A stretch of 64,000 bases of DNA from Streptomyces graminofaciens (GCF_030294945.1 NZ_AP018448.1:3534001-3598000); one strand, 5' to 3'. Shown: positions 45,232 to 54,378, counted from the first letter of the stretch. Notes: generated by a model not told the origin, from the sequence alone. Numbers and translations: made by a program.

Positions 45232-46083
45232 GTGGCATTCGACCCGTTAGGAGTCGTCGGAACGGCCGACATGCGCGCCGCGCTGCACCGGATGCGCCAG
45301 GCCACGGGGCTGCCGCTGGCCTTCGGCGGACTGGTGGAAACAGACCTCGGGCATATGCGCATCAGCGAACTCCAGGGCAACAGGACCACCGCCCTCAGCA
45401 GCCTCGCCGTGATCTCCGGCAACGGCCTCGGCGGCAAGACGGTCGCCCTGGCGCGGCCCTGCGCCGTGACGGACTACTCGGTCTCGCGCCAGATCAGCCA
45501 TGAGTACGACGCGGCGGTCGCCGCCGAGGGCATCCGCTCGGTCCTCGCCGTGCCGATCGTCGTACGCCGCCGGGTGCGCGGTGTGCTGTACGGGGCGCTG
45601 CGCACGGCCCAGCCGCTGGGCGACCGCACGCTCGGCATGGCCATGGAGGCGGCGCGGGACGTGGAGCAGGCCCTGGTGGTGCGGGACGAGGCGCGGAGCC
45701 TGCTGACCGCGGCCCGGGCCCCCGAGGAGGGGTCGGCCGGTGCCTGGGAGGAGGTCCGCGAGGCCCACGGGGCGCTGCGCGCGCTGGCCCCGAGGATCGA
45801 CGACCCGGCGCTGCGGGAGGAGCTGCTGCAGGTGTGCGGGCGGCTGGCGGGAGCGGCCTCCGGGCCCGGCGCCGAAAGCACGGGCCCGGCCGTCCTGGCG
45901 CCGCGCGAGGTGGACGTCCTGTCGTGCGTCGCCGGGGGCGCGACCAACGCGGTCGCGGCGGAGCGGCTGGGGCTCCGCCCTGAGACGGTCAAGGGATATC
46001 TGCGCTCGGCCATGCGCAAGCTGGGGGCCCACACCCGGCTGGAAGCGGTGGTGGAGGCCCGGCGGGCGGGGCTGCTGCCGTAG
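45232..46083 (+). CDS. GAF-domain LuxR-type regulator
   Basis: The 283-aa protein has an N-terminal GAF-like sensor (MRAALHRMRQATGLPLAFGGLV through EGIRSVLAVPIVVRRRVRGVLYGALR) and a C-terminal LuxR HTH (LAPREVDVLSCVAGGATNAVAAERLG, ETVKGYLRSAMRKLG). GTG 45232 is chosen because GGAAAGGGA lies 7 bp upstream; GTG 45205 would add nine residues. It probably regulates the divergent acyl-CoA ligase pair in response to a small molecule. Confidence 0.85.
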   Translation: MAFDPLGVVGTADMRAALHRMRQATGLPLAFGGLVETDLGHMRISELQGNRTTALSSLAVISGNGLGGKTVALARPCAVTDYSVSRQISHEYDAAVAAEGIRSVLAVPIVVRRRVRGVLYGALRTAQPLGDRTLGMAMEAARDVEQALVVRDEARSLLTAARAPEEGSAGAWEEVREAHGALRALAPRIDDPALREELLQVCGRLAGAASGPGAESTGPAVLAPREVDVLSCVAGGATNAVAAERLGLRPETVKGYLRSAMRKLGAHTRLEAVVEARRAGLLP

Positions 46084-46135
46084 CGCTCCGGCGGCAGCGC
46101 GGTCCCTCGAAGCCGCAGGCCGGTGGGGGCTTGTC

Positions 46136-46151
46136 GCGCGGTTCCCCGCGC
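46136..46151 (+). terminator. short hairpin after the GAF-LuxR gene
   Basis: GCGCGG-TTCC-CCGCGC, in a context (GGGGGCTTGTCGCGCGG) that recurs downstream of many Streptomyces genes. Confidence 0.45.
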
Positions 46152-46313
46152 CCTCAGGGGGCGGCCCAGCCGCTCCCATTCATGTGACATCCCTGTGAAT
46201 TTCCCAATGCCGTACCCTTCCTGTTATTTCCCTCACCAAGGCAGCGTTCCGAAATTCAAAGACTGGTTGCCTAATATTGGCCCGGACACGACACACGAGG
46301 GGAGCGGTGGCCC

Positions 46314-49139
46314 GTGCGACGGGACTTCAAGGAGCCTGGCAGACCCCGCCCCGACCAGGTCATCGGCAGGGAGGAGCTGTTCGCGGCAGCGCGTGAGCAG
46401 CTCTCGCGCGGCGGCAGCGTGCTCGTGCACGGCTCCGCGGGAATCGGCAAGTCGACCATCCTGCGCGCTTTGGCCACGGAATACGACGAAACGGCACGGA
46501 CGGTGCTGCGCTGCTCGGCGACCGAGTCCGAGTCGCACCTGCCGTTCCTCGCCCTGACCGACCTCCTCGGTCTGGTCATGGACGAGGTGTCCGACCAGTT
46601 GCCCGCTCCGCAGCGCACGGCCCTGGAGTCGGCGCTCACCGGGCGCGGTGAGTCCACCCTTCAGCGCGACGGGCTCGCGCTGCGGCTCGCGGTGCTGTCG
46701 GCGCTGCGCGTGCTCGCCGCCAAGGGGCCGGTGCTGATCGTCGCGGACGACCTCCAGTGGCTGGATCCGGCCAGTGTCGAGCTGCTCGGATTCGCCGCGC
46801 GGCGGCTCGGCGAGATGCCGGTGCGGATGCTGTGCGCCGTGCGTACGTCGACGGACCCGCAGGGCCATGAGCAGGACAGATATCTACGCGCGTCCCCTCC
46901 CGACACCCTCGCCCTGAGGATCAGTCCGCTGTCCAGGGCACATGTCGCCGAACTACTCGGCAACCGGGGGTACACCGGTCTGCCGCGCTCCACCGTGCGG
47001 GACATCCACCAGACCAGCGGCGGCAACCCGCTGTTCGCGCTGGAGCTGGGCCGCGCCCTCGCCGACAGCCCGACCCCGCCGCGCCCCGGTGAGCCGCTGC
47101 CCGTGCCGACCTCGCTGCGCACGCTGGTGCTGAACCGGCTGGACATGCTGTCGGCCGAGGCCCGCCGGACCCTGCTCGTGGCGAGCGCCGGCGCCCGGCC
47201 CACGACGGCGCTGCTGCACGCCGCCGGGCGCGAGAACGCCGAGGCGGAGACCGCTCAGGCCGTCGAGCTGGGCCTGCTGGCGCCGGAGCGGGAGGGGCCG
47301 GGCGTACGGTTCGCGCACCCCCTCGTGTCGGCCGCGCTGTACGCGGAGGCAACCGCCCAGGAGCGGCGGGCCGCCCATGCCGCGCTGTCCACCGCCGCCG
47401 TCGACCCGATCGAGCGGGCCCGGCATCTGGCGCTGGCCACCATCGGCACCGATCCACAGGTCGCCGACCGGCTCAGCGAGGCCGCGGCCGTGGCCCGCGA
47501 CCGGGGCGCGCCCACCGTCGCCGCCGAGCTGGGGCTGCTCGCGGCCCGGCACACCCCGGCCGACGCCGTGCCCGGCCCGGACGAGCGGCGGCTGCAGGCG
47601 GCCGAGGACGCGGTGACCGCCGGGGAGAACGACCTCGCCCGGGACATCGGCCGCGAGGTACTGAGCCGGGCCACCGAACCGGCGGAGCGGGTGCGGGCGT
47701 GGATGGTGGTGATCGACGCGGCCGGGCAGTCCATCACCGAGGTCGACGCCGTCTACCCGCAGGCCCTCGCCGACGCGGGCGACGACCCCCGGCTGCTCGC
47801 CCTCGTCCGCTACCAGCTGGCCTGGCGCGCGCTGGTCATCGACGGTGACTTCGCCGAGGGCCGTGAGGAGGCCGCGCGCGCGGCGGAACTGGCCGAGAAG
47901 GCCGAGGACCGGCGCACCGAACTGCTCGCGCTGGCCCTCCAGGCGCAGATCGAGACCCTGATGGGGCACCCGGACGCGCCGACGACGATCAAGCGGGCGT
48001 TGAAGGAGCCGCAGGACCCGCAGCTGGCGTGCCATCACAACGGGGCGGGCGCGACCCGTTTCCGCTGGCTGATGATGAGCGACCAGTTCGCCGAGGCCCG
48101 GGCCACGGTCACTGCGCTGCTGCGTGAGGTGCGCCGGCGCGGGATGGTCGAGAGCGAGGTGCACTACGTGCGCTTCCTCGCCGAGATCGAATTGCGCAGC
48201 GGGCACTGCGGCCGGGCCCTGGACCTCGCCCGCGAGGGCTATGTCCTCGCCCGGGACTCCGGTATCGCCGAAGGTGCCTCCGCCATGCTCGCCTCGTTCT
48301 GCGAGGCCGCGGGCGGTGATGTGGAGCGGGCCCAGGCGCTCGCCCGGGAGGCCGCCGAGCACGCGGAGCAGGACGGCGACCTGATGTACCTCTCGCGCGC
48401 CCTGTGCGCCCTCGGGCATGCCCAGCTGGTGGCGGGCGACGTGTCCGGCACGGCGCAGTCGCTGCGCCGGGTACGGGAGCTGGAGGAGGGGCTCGGGGTC
48501 ACCGACCCGGCGCGCGGGCGCTGGCAGGGCGATCTCGCCGAGGCTCTGGTGCGGATCGGTGAACTGGCCGAGGCCCAGGACGTCATCGACGTCACCCGGC
48601 AGCGCGCGCTGCGGCTCGGCCGGGAGAGCGTGCTCGCCGTCCTCGACCGCGCCGAGGCGCTGGTGCGTGCCGCACGGGGTGAACGGGACGCCGCCGTACG
48701 GCAGTTGACATCGGCCCAGGATCGGCTGGCCAAGCTGGGGTACGGCCTGGAGGAGGCCCGGGCGGCGTACGCCCTGGCGTCCTTGCGCACGACCCGGCCC
48801 GGGCCGACGGCGTACGACGAGGCGTCCCGGCTCTTCCGGCGCTGCCGTGCGCTGCCCTGGCTGCGGCAGGTGGAGCAGGCGGCCACGGCTCCCGCGCCTC
48901 AGCAGCAGCCGGTGGCGGCGCCCTCGGCACCGGCGCTGGACGCGCTCGCCGTGCTCGCGGCGACGGAGCGTCAGGTCGCCGAACTCGTCATGGAGGGCGC
49001 GACCAACCGGGAGATCGCCGGCCGGCTGTACATCAGCGTGAAGACGGTCGAGGCGACCCTCACCCGGGTCTACCGGAAGCTGGGAATCCGGTCGCGGGTG
49101 GACATCGTGCGTCTGGCGGCGGGACACCGTACGAACTGA
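46314..49139 (+). CDS. LAL-family LuxR regulator (large ATP-binding)
   Basis: The 941-aa protein has an AAA/STAND ATPase with Walker A GSAGIGKST (residues about 42-50) and Walker B VLIVADDLQWLD, a long TPR-like helical middle, and a C-terminal LuxR HTH (LAATERQVAELVMEGATNREIAGRLYISVKTVEATLTRVYRKLG). LAL proteins of this size activate secondary-metabolite or catabolic operons when a ligand binds the middle domain. GTG 46314 is used. No cluster lies directly next to it, and its target is unknown. Confidence 0.9.
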   Translation: MRRDFKEPGRPRPDQVIGREELFAAAREQLSRGGSVLVHGSAGIGKSTILRALATEYDETARTVLRCSATESESHLPFLALTDLLGLVMDEVSDQLPAPQRTALESALTGRGESTLQRDGLALRLAVLSALRVLAAKGPVLIVADDLQWLDPASVELLGFAARRLGEMPVRMLCAVRTSTDPQGHEQDRYLRASPPDTLALRISPLSRAHVAELLGNRGYTGLPRSTVRDIHQTSGGNPLFALELGRALADSPTPPRPGEPLPVPTSLRTLVLNRLDMLSAEARRTLLVASAGARPTTALLHAAGRENAEAETAQAVELGLLAPEREGPGVRFAHPLVSAALYAEATAQERRAAHAALSTAAVDPIERARHLALATIGTDPQVADRLSEAAAVARDRGAPTVAAELGLLAARHTPADAVPGPDERRLQAAEDAVTAGENDLARDIGREVLSRATEPAERVRAWMVVIDAAGQSITEVDAVYPQALADAGDDPRLLALVRYQLAWRALVIDGDFAEGREEAARAAELAEKAEDRRTELLALALQAQIETLMGHPDAPTTIKRALKEPQDPQLACHHNGAGATRFRWLMMSDQFAEARATVTALLREVRRRGMVESEVHYVRFLAEIELRSGHCGRALDLAREGYVLARDSGIAEGASAMLASFCEAAGGDVERAQALAREAAEHAEQDGDLMYLSRALCALGHAQLVAGDVSGTAQSLRRVRELEEGLGVTDPARGRWQGDLAEALVRIGELAEAQDVIDVTRQRALRLGRESVLAVLDRAEALVRAARGERDAAVRQLTSAQDRLAKLGYGLEEARAAYALASLRTTRPGPTAYDEASRLFRRCRALPWLRQVEQAATAPAPQQQPVAAPSAPALDALAVLAATERQVAELVMEGATNREIAGRLYISVKTVEATLTRVYRKLGIRSRVDIVRLAAGHRTN

Positions 49140-49561
49140 CCTCCCCGGGAGCGGCTGACGAGCCCCTCCCGGGGACCGGCGCGCGAAGCGACCTGACGGC
49201 CGGGGGACCTTGGGGTGCCCCCACGACCGTGCCATTGAGCGGCCTGACGACCATGCCTTGAGCGGCCTGACGACCATGCCCCGAGTCGGTCTCGCGACCT
49301 TCGGCGGCCTGGTGGCACCAGCCTAGGCTCAAACCCCGGCCGAGGTCATCGAGGGTTTTCCCTCCCCAACTCCCCTAGGGGGATCCCCCATTGGGAGGTG
49401 ATCCCGCCGACTCTTAGCGTTACGCCGTGCCGCAACGCCAGGGCACACAGACCGGCCCGCCGCCCCGCTCGGCTCCCCCGAGCGGGGCGGCACCGTGAAG
49501 CTGTGCACCACCCCCCACACCCGCGCGTCCCCCACCGGCAACCCCCACTAGAGGAGATCCC
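49140..49561. other. intergenic region with terminator and tandem repeat
   Basis: A strong terminator hairpin (TCCCCGGGAG and CTCCCGGGGA, 49142-49175) ends the LAL gene. Two perfect tandem 23-bp copies lie at 49235-49257 and 49258-49280. Overlapping palindromes CCCCTAGGGG (49372-49381) and GGGGGATCCCCC (49378-49389) lie upstream of the protease gene and could be an operator. Confidence 0.6.
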
Positions 49562-50359
49562 ATGTTCGGGTTCCTTCGCGCCAGGAAGACCGTCGTAGGT
49601 GCTGCGGCGACCGCTGCCGCCGCCGCGGCGGCTCTGCTCACCGCTCCCGGCGCCGTCGCCGCTCCCCAGCCCATAGTCGGCGGCTCGACGACCACCGCGA
49701 GCGCGTACCCGTACGTCATGCAGATCACGAACGCCTCGCAGAGCCAGTTCTGTGGTGGCACCCTGGTCTCGGCCACCAAGGTCGTCACCGCCGCGCACTG
49801 TGTGGACGGCAGAACGACCAGCAACACGCGTGTCGTGGGCGGCCGTACGTACCGCAACGGCACCAACGGCACGGTCAGCCAGGTCACCGACATCTGGATC
49901 CACCCGAGCTACACCTCCGCCGAGAGCGGCAAGGACGTGGCCGTGCTGACGCTGGCCACCTCGATGCCGTACTCCCCGATCGGGTACGTCTCGTCGAGCC
50001 AGACCTCCGTGTACGCGGCCGGCACCACCGCCCGCATCCTCGGCTGGGGCACCACCTCCTCGGGTGGCAGCTCCTCCAACCAGCTCCGCACCGCGACCGT
50101 GCCGATCGTCGCCAACTCGGTCTGCGGCAGCTCCAGCTCCTACGGCTCCGAGTTCATCGCGAGCGACATGGTGTGCGCCGGATACACGTCCGGCGGCGTG
50201 GACACCTGCCAGGGCGACAGCGGCGGTCCCCTGATCATCGGGGGCGTCCTGGCAGGTATTACTTCCTGGGGTTACGGCTGCGCGGACGCGCAGTACCCCG
50301 GTATCTACACCCGGTTGACGACCTTCTCGAACCTGGTCACCGCTGAGGTCAACTCCTAG
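49562..50359 (+). CDS. secreted trypsin-like serine protease
   Basis: The 265-aa preproprotein has an Ala-rich signal peptide, a very short propeptide and the mature start IVGGSTTT. The catalytic triad is visible: His in VVTAAHCVD, Asp in KDVAVLTL, Ser in CQGDSGGPL. An Asp before the DTCQGDSGG segment fits trypsin (Lys/Arg) specificity. Six cysteines can form three disulphides, as in Streptomyces griseus trypsin. The ATG follows AGGAG. Confidence 0.95.
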   Translation: MFGFLRARKTVVGAAATAAAAAAALLTAPGAVAAPQPIVGGSTTTASAYPYVMQITNASQSQFCGGTLVSATKVVTAAHCVDGRTTSNTRVVGGRTYRNGTNGTVSQVTDIWIHPSYTSAESGKDVAVLTLATSMPYSPIGYVSSSQTSVYAAGTTARILGWGTTSSGGSSSNQLRTATVPIVANSVCGSSSSYGSEFIASDMVCAGYTSGGVDTCQGDSGGPLIIGGVLAGITSWGYGCADAQYPGIYTRLTTFSNLVTAEVNS

Positions 50360-50424
50360 CGGAGCCACGGCCTTCGAGGCCCGGCACCCGGAAGACTCCT
50401 GAGGCATCCCCTCAGGTGACTGCC

Positions 50425-50468
50425 AGGGGGCGCCGCGAACCTGCCACGAGCGGTTCGCAGCGCCCCCT
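50425..50468 (+). terminator. hairpin after trypsin gene
   Basis: Stem of AGGGGGCGC/GCGCCCCCT, one mismatch, then GCGAACC/GGTTCGC with a 10-nt loop. Confidence 0.75.
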
Positions 50469-50498
50469 ATCCATTGGGCGCACGGGGTCGGTCGACGT

Positions 50499-50589
50499 CG
50501 GCTCGGTACAACGTCGGCTCGGTCAACGTCGGTTCGGTCGGCGTCGGTTGAGTGGGCATCGGTTGAGTGGGCATCGGTTGAGTGGGCGT
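50499..50589. repeat. 15-bp tandem repeat abutting a stop codon
   Basis: Six degenerate units of about 15 bp, ending with CGGTTGAGTGGGCAT twice and CGGTTGAGTGGGCGT. The array ends at the first base of the stop codon of the minus-strand gene that follows. Confidence 0.8.
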
Positions 50590-51728
50590 CAGTTCGCCAC
50601 GGTTCCGAAGCGGATGTCGTACGACTCGTGGCCGTGGAGGACCGCGAGCATGCGTCCTGCCTCCTCGACGAGTTCGTGCCGCTGTTCCTTCGTGAGCCGG
50701 CCGAACGGCTCGAGGGTGAGGACGTCCTCTTCGATTTTCCAGATCCCGGCCAGGAACCCGTCGACGAGGAACGTCCGGTACGCCTGGTTGCCCTGCCAGC
50801 TGCGGCCCTTGAGGGCGGGCGGTACGACACGGGAGCGGTCGGCGTGGGAGAGGAGCAGGTTGTCGAACTCGGGCAGCAGGCGCGGCGGGGCCGGGGTGTC
50901 CGGGTCGGGGCGGGGAGCGTCGGGAAGGTCGAAGAGCTCGACCCCGTTGTCGTCCCGGAAGGTGAGCAGCTCCGGGCGCAGCCGCTCGAAGGCGTCGCGC
51001 AGCCGGGTCAGCCCGGCCCAGGTCTGCATGTCCTTGACCGAGGCGGGCCCGAAGGCGGCGAGGTAGCGACGGACGACAGCTTCCAGTGCCGGGGCGGGTT
51101 CGGCGGGGCGGCCGAGCCAGTGTTCGGCGGTGGTCAGCGCGACTTGCCCGCTCCTCCCCCACAGTCCGCGCGGGGTGACCTGGACGAGCGGCAGCCGGCA
51201 GCGCGCGGCGAGGCCGAGGGCGAACGGGTCGGCGTCGGGCCACTCGACGATCAGGGCTTCGCGGAGCTGTTTGAGGGTGCGCGGCTCAGCCTCGACGAGT
51301 TCCCGCGCGATGGCCGCGAGCCGGTCGAGATCGACTCCGACGAGCCCCTTGCGGAACTGGTTCAGTTCCCGCTCGCGCGCCGGCTGCACCAGGGGACGCA
51401 GGGTGAGGCAGTCCTCGGCGGTGTGGGTGTGGATCGTGGAGCGCAGGGTGACGATCCGGACGACGGCACGGTCGGCCATGAGCGCCGACAACTGCTCCGG
51501 CTCGAAGCCGTCCAGGCGGGCGGCGAGCGCGTGGTACGGCGGTTTGACGTTCTGCGCCTGGAGACCGAGGAGATGCCCTACGGCGTCGTACGCGGGCATG
51601 GCGGACACGGGTTCCCGGCGCAGGAGGAGTTGGCGGGCGAGGGTGGCGCGGTTGAGGGCGCGAGGGTCGAGGCGGGACCCTTCCGTTGCTGCGGTCCCGG
51701 GCGTGTTCCGTGCGGCCTTGTTCGTCAT
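50589..51728 (-). CDS. winged-helix DNA-binding protein (AlkZ-like)
   Basis: The 379-aa protein fits the HTH_42 / AlkZ family of winged-helix DNA glycosylase-like proteins: RALNRATLARQLLLRRE near the start, LLGLQAQNVKPPYHALAARL, the QxQ-type patch and RIVTLRSTIHTHTAEDCL, and the C-terminal LLPEFDNLLLSHADRSRVV. AlkZ itself excises adducts and gives self-resistance to azinomycin; most homologues are uncharacterised. The ATG at 51728 is used. A 15-bp repeat array sits directly after its stop. Confidence 0.85.
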   Translation of the reverse strand: MTNKAARNTPGTAATEGSRLDPRALNRATLARQLLLRREPVSAMPAYDAVGHLLGLQAQNVKPPYHALAARLDGFEPEQLSALMADRAVVRIVTLRSTIHTHTAEDCLTLRPLVQPARERELNQFRKGLVGVDLDRLAAIARELVEAEPRTLKQLREALIVEWPDADPFALGLAARCRLPLVQVTPRGLWGRSGQVALTTAEHWLGRPAEPAPALEAVVRRYLAAFGPASVKDMQTWAGLTRLRDAFERLRPELLTFRDDNGVELFDLPDAPRPDPDTPAPPRLLPEFDNLLLSHADRSRVVPPALKGRSWQGNQAYRTFLVDGFLAGIWKIEEDVLTLEPFGRLTKEQRHELVEEAGRMLAVLHGHESYDIRFGTVAN

Positions 51729-52164
51729 GGGGCGCACGTTAGCGAGGGTTGAGGACAGTTTCGGTCCGCAAGTGTCGGTGGCGGTGCCCGTCGATGCCCG
51801 TCGCTCGTCGTGCGTTGATCGACGTCGCAGTCTGGAAGCAGCGGCAGACACCAGTCGGGGGGGGAGGGGCGCGGAGGAAACGCGTCGCAAGGACCGGAGC
51901 AGTGCGCGGTGGAGCAGGGGGGACGGGCTGATCACGACGTGGCACTGTCCCCGACCTCGCTCGACGTGAAGACATCGGTCCTGGAGATGAGCGGAGATCT
52001 GGACGCAGTCGAAGTCTCCGGCGACACGAACAGCGCCTCGATCCGGCTCACGCTCCGACGCGAAGAACCGCTGCTGGGCGGTCATGCGGGGAATCCTTAC
52101 GTCCTTTGGCGTCGTCGGAGGATGTCGTCGTCGGAGGGCGTCGTTCTCAGGGGCGTCGTCCTTA
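51729..52164. other. left flank of the IS element, no convincing gene
   Basis: Open frames exist here only on GC bias. The last 70 bp contain four degenerate GGCGTCGTC-type copies, which continue on the other side of the IS element (53019-53031). The sequence before that does not match anything I recognise. Confidence 0.5.
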
Positions 52165-53015
52165 GACGTCGTCTCATTTGGAGTGCTGGGTAGTCTGCAC
52201 GATGTGGTGATGGTCGAGCGCATGGTGCCGGACGAGTTGTGGGAACTGTTCCAGTGGGTGGTCCCGCCTGCTCCATCGCGGCCGCAGGGCGGCGGTCGGC
52301 GGCGGTACGGGGATCGTGAGGTGCTGGCCGCGATCATCTTCGTGGCCACGACGGGTTGCACCTGGCGGCAGTTGCCGCCGGTCTTCGGCCCCTCGGGGCC
52401 GACCGCGCACCGGCGCTTCACCGAGTGGACCGCCGCCCGGGTCTGGGCGAAGCTGCACCGCGTCATCCTCGACGAACTGGGCTCGCGCGGAGAGTTGGAC
52501 TGGTCACGTTGCGCGATCGACTCGGTGAACATGCGGGCCCTGAAAGGGGGGACCTGACAGGTCCGAATCCTGTAGACCGGGGCAAGAAGGGCTCGAAGGT
52601 CCACTTGATCACCGAGCGGACCGGTTTACCCCTCTCGGTCGGGATCTCCGGCGCGAACCTGCATGACAGCCAGGCACTCGAGCCGCTGGTGCGCGGCATC
52701 CCGCCGATCCGCTCCCGCCGCGGCCCGCGCAGACGCCGGCCGGCCAAGCTGCACGCGGACAAAGGCTACGACTACGACCACCTGCGCCGATGGCTACGCA
52801 AGCGAGGTATCCGGCACCGCATCGCCCGCAAGGGCATCGAGTCCTCCACGCGACTCGGCCGACACCGTTGGACTATCGAGCGCACGATGTCATGGCTGGG
52901 CGGCTGCCGCCGTCTGCACCGCCGCTACGAACGCAAGGCCGAACACTTCCTGGCCTTCACCGCCATTGCCTGCAGCCTCATCTGCTACCGCAGACTCGCC
53001 AAATGAGACGACGTC
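52165..53015 (+). mobile_element. intact IS5-family insertion sequence
   Basis: An 851-bp element with perfect terminal inverted repeats (17 bp: GACGTCGTCTCATTTGG at 52165-52181 and its complement at 52999-53015) and a 3-bp TTA direct repeat on each side (52162-52164 and 53016-53018). The size, the TNA target and the two-frame transposase fit the IS5 family. It inserted into a run of GGCGTCGTC repeats behind a now-truncated TIM-barrel gene. Confidence 0.9.
52210..53006 (+). CDS. IS5-family transposase, programmed -1 frameshift
   Basis: The first frame (52210-52557) gives DELWELFQWVVPPAP, TTGCTWRQLPPVFGPS and RCAIDSVNMRALKGG, then meets TGA. A -1 shift at the six-G run 52546-52551 (AAAGGGGGGAC) restores the second frame, continuing GGDLTGPNPVDRGKKGSK, KLHADKGYDYDHLRRWL, GRHRWTIERTMSWLGG and ending at 53006. 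The DDE residues are Asp in AIDSV, Asp in ADKGYD and Glu in IERTMSW. Upstream GTGs at 52204 and 52207 are possible starts. Such frameshifts are a normal control device in this family. Confidence 0.88.
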
Positions 53016-53031
53016 TTAGAAGGCGTCGTCC

Positions 53032-53262
53032 TCAGAGAGTGAAGGCGGAGCGGAAGCGTTGCAGAGCGAGTTCGCTGTCGCCGGAGGCCCATGCCTCCAG
53101 TGCGACCGTGCCCTCGTAGCCGAGGTCCGCGAGGGCGCGGGCGACGGCGGCGTAGTTGATCTCGCCGGTGCCGGGTTCGCGGCGGCCGGGGACGTCGGCG
53201 ACCTGGATCTCGCCGATCAGGCCCGCGCCATGCGCCCTGCGGACCAGTTCGATCAGTCCGAG
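53032..53262 (-). pseudogene. C-terminal fragment of a TIM-barrel isomerase
   Basis: The minus strand reads LIELVRRAHGAGLIGEIQVA, then DVPGRREPGTGEINYAAVAR, ALADLGYEGTVALEAWASGD and stops at 53032. This is the last third of a hydroxypyruvate-isomerase-like protein. The 5' part is missing: homology ends where the resolvase gene begins, about 53255-53262. Confidence 0.75.
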
Positions 53263-53900
53263 GCGTCCTCGCGGCCGGCGGGGGTGTGCTCGGGCATGAG
53301 GTCGGCGATGGCCGTGCGGATGGCGCCGCGGCTGACGCCGTGTTCGTGGGCCAGGGCGGCAATGGACCGGCCCTCCAGGTACGCCGTGCGGACGGTGCCG
53401 GTCTTCCCGGCCGCCACGGCCGGGCGACGGCCGCCCTTGCTGCCCTTGGCCTCGGCGGCGCGCAGTCCGTCGTAGGTCAGCTCCCGCTGGAGGGCGCGCT
53501 GGAGTTCGCCGGCGGCAGCGAGGGTCTGCACCATGAACGTCACCGTGGACAGCAGCTCTCCGGTGCGCGGGTGGCGGGCGGTGAGGTCCGTCGCGGAGAA
53601 CGCGCCGTCGTGGATGCGCAGGGCCAGCCGGTCGTGGTGCAGGACGTCGAGCACGTCGAGGATGTGCTGGGTGCCGCGCACGAGGCGGAACATCTCGGAG
53701 ATGTGCACGGTGTCGCCCGGCCGCGCGTAGGTGAGCAGTTCGGCGAACTTCGGTCGCCGGAGGGGATGGAGGCGGCTGGAGGTGCCTGGGTCCTCCTCGA
53801 AGACGACCGGGTCATCGATCCCGGCCTCATCCAGGACGAGGTTCTGCCGGGCGGTCGACTGCTGGTCGGTCGAGACCCGCTTGTAGACCAGGTTCGCCAC
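53253..53900 (-). CDS. serine recombinase / resolvase
   Basis: The 215-aa protein is a small serine recombinase: the catalytic Ser is in VYKRVSTDQQSTARQ at the N-terminus, SEMFRLVRGTQHILDVLDVL supplies the arginine region, and a C-terminal helix-turn-helix (GRSIAALAHEHGVSRGAIRTAIADLM) binds DNA. The GTG at 53900 has AAGGGG upstream. It looks like a Tn3-type TnpR or an invertase. A truncated Tn3-type transposase lies 2 kb away, so the two may come from one element. Confidence 0.88.
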   Translation of the reverse strand: MANLVYKRVSTDQQSTARQNLVLDEAGIDDPVVFEEDPGTSSRLHPLRRPKFAELLTYARPGDTVHISEMFRLVRGTQHILDVLDVLHHDRLALRIHDGAFSATDLTARHPRTGELLSTVTFMVQTLAAAGELQRALQRELTYDGLRAAEAKGSKGGRRPAVAAGKTGTVRTAYLEGRSIAALAHEHGVSRGAIRTAIADLMPEHTPAGREDASD

Positions 53901-53935
53901 CGAGGGCCCCTTCCATGCGGAGGATCGGACCCCAT

Positions 53936-54062
53936 CTGTCGTCAAACCCTGTCAGCAATCACCATCGGATCTGATTGGATTGGCGCCGTCCCGGAGTCCC
54001 GGAATGTCCGGGTTCATTGGATGACCATCGCGCCTGTCGTCAAACGTTCGTTTGCGAACAGC
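53936..54062. promoter_or_regulatory. candidate res site upstream of the resolvase
   Basis: CTGTCGTCAAAC occurs twice, 98 bp apart (53936-53947 and 54034-54045). The second copy runs into the inverted repeat GTTCG-TTTG-CGAAC (54047-54060). Such paired sites beside a resolvase gene often form a recombination (res) site. Confidence 0.45.
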
Positions 54063-54112
54063 ATGCAGCTGGGCGAGGAGACCGGCGGCACACGGTTGGG
54101 GCGCGAAAGTTC

Positions 54113-54238
54113 GTGAGCGCCGACCAATTCCCCGGCGCAGCAGCCGAAGCGGGCGGCACGCTGGTGGACAAGGCGACACCGGCCGACGGCCTCGCGACGG
54201 TGGAGGACCTGACCGGTGTGACGGGGAACGGGCCGTGA
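54113..54238 (+). pseudogene. possible oxidoreductase C-terminal fragment
   Basis: A 41-residue frame (AEAGGTLVDKATPADGLATV and so on) has the look of the tail of a short-chain dehydrogenase. It has no start domain. The identification is weak. Confidence 0.25.
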
Positions 54239-54252
54239 TCCGGTAAGTGCTG

Positions 54253-54276
54253 CCTACTCAAGCTGAGTTGAGTAGG
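54253..54276. promoter_or_regulatory. 9-bp inverted repeat
   Basis: CCTACTCAA-6 nt-TTGAGTAGG lies 103 bp before the secreted-protein gene at 54379. It may be an operator or a terminator without a T-tract. Confidence 0.4.
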
Positions 54277-54378
54277 TGCGCTCATGCCCGGCACACCCGC
54301 GCGCGGCGAGTATCGGTGCAGCGGCGCAGGCAGTGGCGCCGACCCGATCCAGTGCTCAAGACAGTTACGGAGAATGTC

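Noticed and set aside
51909..52193. A 94-codon plus-strand frame running into the IS element
   Set aside because: It has no homology that I recognise, crosses the IS end and contains the GGCGTCGTC repeats, so it is not a gene.
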